In this document: positions 6,115 through 6,914 of the stretch, piece after piece
Layout of the letters: each line of letters opens with the position of its first letter
How positions within the stretch are numbered: the stretch's first letter is position 1
Program-made: the position numbers and the translations under genes
From: Actinomycetes bacterium
Lineage (GTDB): Bacteria > Actinomycetota > Actinomycetes > Actinomycetales > Demequinaceae
Length of the DNA stretch: 6,914 nucleotides
Assembly: GCA_023432235.1 (NCBI GenBank)
Contig: JAEYUX010000099.1
Coordinates: 1-6,914 of the forward strand
Direction: 5' to 3'
The notes under the pieces: generated by a model
What the model was told of the DNA's origin: nothing
Databases searched by the model: none
Seen by the model: the letters and a program-made list of their open reading frames with translations, nothing else

Positions 6115-6773
6115 GCGATCTCCCACGCCCGGTCGCGCCAGGTGAGGACGGCGTCGGCCCGTTCCCTGCCGCTCGCGACGAGAGCCGTTGTGGTCGCGTC
6201 CACGCGATCCGCCCACGCCGACGCGTCATCCGGCGCACGGCCACCCGCCACGTGACGTGCAACGAGGCGCTCGCGTGCGAGGTCCCACGGCACATCAAGC
6301 CACCACACGACGTCGAGGCATTCGCTCACTCGCGCCCACTCGCCTTCGTCGTGGGCGACGTACAGGCCGTCCGCGATGATGACCCGGGCCGACGCTGGAA
6401 TCGCAATGCGGCCGGGGACCGGTTCGTGGATGGAGCGGTCGTAGTCGGGCGCCACAGCGTCGGCGGCCGGGTTGTCGCGGAGGCCGCGCAAGAGGTCCGC
6501 GAATGCGGCGGCATCGAACGTTTCCGGCGTGCCCTTGCGCTCACGTAGCCCTAAGCGATCGAGCTCAGCGTTTGTCAGGTGGAAGCCGTCCTGTGGCACG
6601 TGGGCGGCTGTGACGGGAGGCTCATCCTCCGCGAGCGCTTTGACGACAGCACGCGCAAGCGTGGTCTTGCCGGATCCGGGAGGGCCCGCGATGCCGAGGA
6701 TTACTCGGCCGTTCGTGGCGCTCGCGGCGAGCCCAGCAAGCAGGCTGGGAGGAATCGATACGTCGACCGTCAT
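6111..6773 (-). CDS. P-loop kinase, uridine kinase / FrcK-YggC-like
   Basis: This 220-residue protein looks like a small-molecule kinase of the P-loop family that includes uridine kinase, pantothenate kinase (CoaA) and the FrcK/YggC group. It has Walker A GPPGSGKT (30-37), QDGFHL (61-66) with the probable substrate-binding or catalytic aspartate D62, RKGTPETFD (79-87), PDYDRSIHEP (109-118), IIADGLYV (132-139), and an arginine-rich lid with R167, R169 and R173 in DLARERLVARHV (164-175). The DGFH and KGTPETFD segments are nearer to FrcK/YggC than to true uridine kinases, and it is much shorter than CoaA. The DGLY segment is EGNY in many relatives as I recall them. The substrate is unknown. The ATG at 6773 fits the family start, and the frame upstream (to 6893) is a low-complexity extension running antisense-like through the neighbouring gene's end. 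No Shine-Dalgarno is seen, and the start sits in a 7-bp dyad. Confidence 0.85.
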   Translation of the reverse strand: MTVDVSIPPSLLAGLAASATNGRVILGIAGPPGSGKTTLARAVVKALAEDEPPVTAAHVPQDGFHLTNAELDRLGLRERKGTPETFDAAAFADLLRGLRDNPAADAVAPDYDRSIHEPVPGRIAIPASARVIIADGLYVAHDEGEWARVSECLDVVWWLDVPWDLARERLVARHVAGGRAPDDASAWADRVDATTTALVASGRERADAVLTWRDRAWEIA

Positions 6774-6787
6774 GCCATCAGCATGAC
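6769..6787 (-). promoter_or_regulatory. Perfect dyad enclosing the start codon of the P-loop kinase
   Basis: GTCATGC (6769-6775) and GCATGAC (6781-6787) are perfect reverse complements separated by five bases. In the mRNA the hairpin would have a 7-bp stem and a 5-base loop, with the kinase AUG (6773-6771) inside the 3' arm. It could block initiation or, as DNA, be a 19-base operator. No Shine-Dalgarno is seen before this start. The structure is certain; the role is inferred. Confidence 0.45.
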
Positions 6788-6803
6788 CCGGAACGCGGCG
6801 AGA

Positions 6804-6824
6804 CACCAAGGGCTCACTTGGGTG
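6804..6824. repeat. Imperfect inverted repeat over the stop of the last gene
   Basis: CACCAAG (6804-6810) and CTTGGGTG (6817-6824) pair with one bulged G around a 6-base loop that contains the stop codon of the upstream minus-strand gene. No T-run follows on the minus strand, so it is not a standard intrinsic terminator. It might weaken read-through into the kinase. Confidence 0.25.
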
Positions 6825-6914
6825 CTGTGACAAAGATGTCGAACAGCTCGGGGGGGTGGGCGTGGACAAGCACCATGAACACGGCCGCATCAAAGAGCAG
6901 ATGGACCGTAATGA
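6814..6914 (-). CDS. Hypothetical protein, C-terminal 32 residues (cut by window edge)
   Basis: An open frame enters from the right edge and ends with TGA at 6816-6814. The 32 visible residues begin ITVHLLFDAAVFMVLVH and end FDIFVTAPK. The first 17 are hydrophobic with few charges, as in the last transmembrane helix of a membrane protein, followed by a short tail that could be extramembrane. I do not recognise the family. It lies 40 bases upstream of the P-loop kinase on the same strand, so the two could be co-transcribed. Support is only the protein-like composition and the fit with the next start, so the call is tentative. Confidence 0.5.
   Translation of the reverse strand, partial: ITVHLLFDAAVFMVLVHAHPPELFDIFVTAPK

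Noticed and set aside
5234..6145. 303-residue plus-strand frame overlapping the PfkB kinase
   Set aside because: Its translation is a serine/arginine/proline-rich shadow in another frame of a gene with clear PfkB signatures.
6774..6893. Longer N-terminus for the P-loop kinase starting at ATG 6893
   Set aside because: It adds 40 proline-, serine- and cysteine-rich residues with no family match and would overlap the C-terminus of the upstream gene in another frame.
1..6914. A new defence, mobile or biosynthetic system in the window
   Set aside because: All complete genes belong to known housekeeping or kinase families in a conserved-looking order; there are no transposase, integrase, nuclease, toxin, CRISPR or retron-like features and no block of divergent composition visible by eye.

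Overview
The window looks like a gene-dense chromosomal stretch from a high-GC actinobacterium, probably a Micrococcales-type lineage. This rests on GC content estimated by eye at about two thirds, a DUF3515 lipoprotein (a family I know only from Actinobacteria), GTG starts, four-base stop/start overlaps, and a MurA of the form I associate with Micrococcales. It reads as ordinary core genome. I see no mobile element, CRISPR array, tRNA, rRNA, or stretch over 300 bases without a gene.

Layout: positions 1-492 hold the N-terminal part of thiL (minus strand). It is divergent, across 51 bases, from a plus-strand DUF3515 lipoprotein gene (544-1023). Positions 1020-5147 hold a tight minus-strand operon, transcribed murA, plsC, gpsA, ddl. 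A 70-79 base divergent intergenic region then separates murA from a plus-strand PfkB-family sugar kinase (5227-6114). This kinase converges on a minus-strand P-loop kinase of the uridine kinase/FrcK-YggC type (6111-6773). The last 101 bases hold the C-terminal end of an unrecognised, probably membrane-associated protein (minus strand).

How the genes work together: MurA makes the first committed peptidoglycan intermediate and Ddl makes the D-Ala-D-Ala dipeptide. GpsA makes sn-glycerol-3-phosphate and PlsC acylates lysophosphatidate. One operon thus joins cell-wall and phospholipid precursor synthesis. Junctions of 2-base gap, ATGA overlap and GTGA overlap imply translational coupling. A perfect 8-bp hairpin over the ddl ribosome-binding region would make ddl especially dependent on translation of gpsA. 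ThiL (thiamine monophosphate kinase) and the DUF3515 lipoprotein are habitual neighbours of this block.

The most unusual features are small. CTAG occurs only twice in the window by my scan, and both copies are the shared stop codons of the two convergent gene pairs. TANNNT -10-like hexamers sit 12-13 bases before the starts of thiL, DUF3515 and the PfkB kinase, suggesting leaderless mRNAs. A perfect 7-bp dyad encloses the start codon of the P-loop kinase. I found no convincing new multi-gene system.
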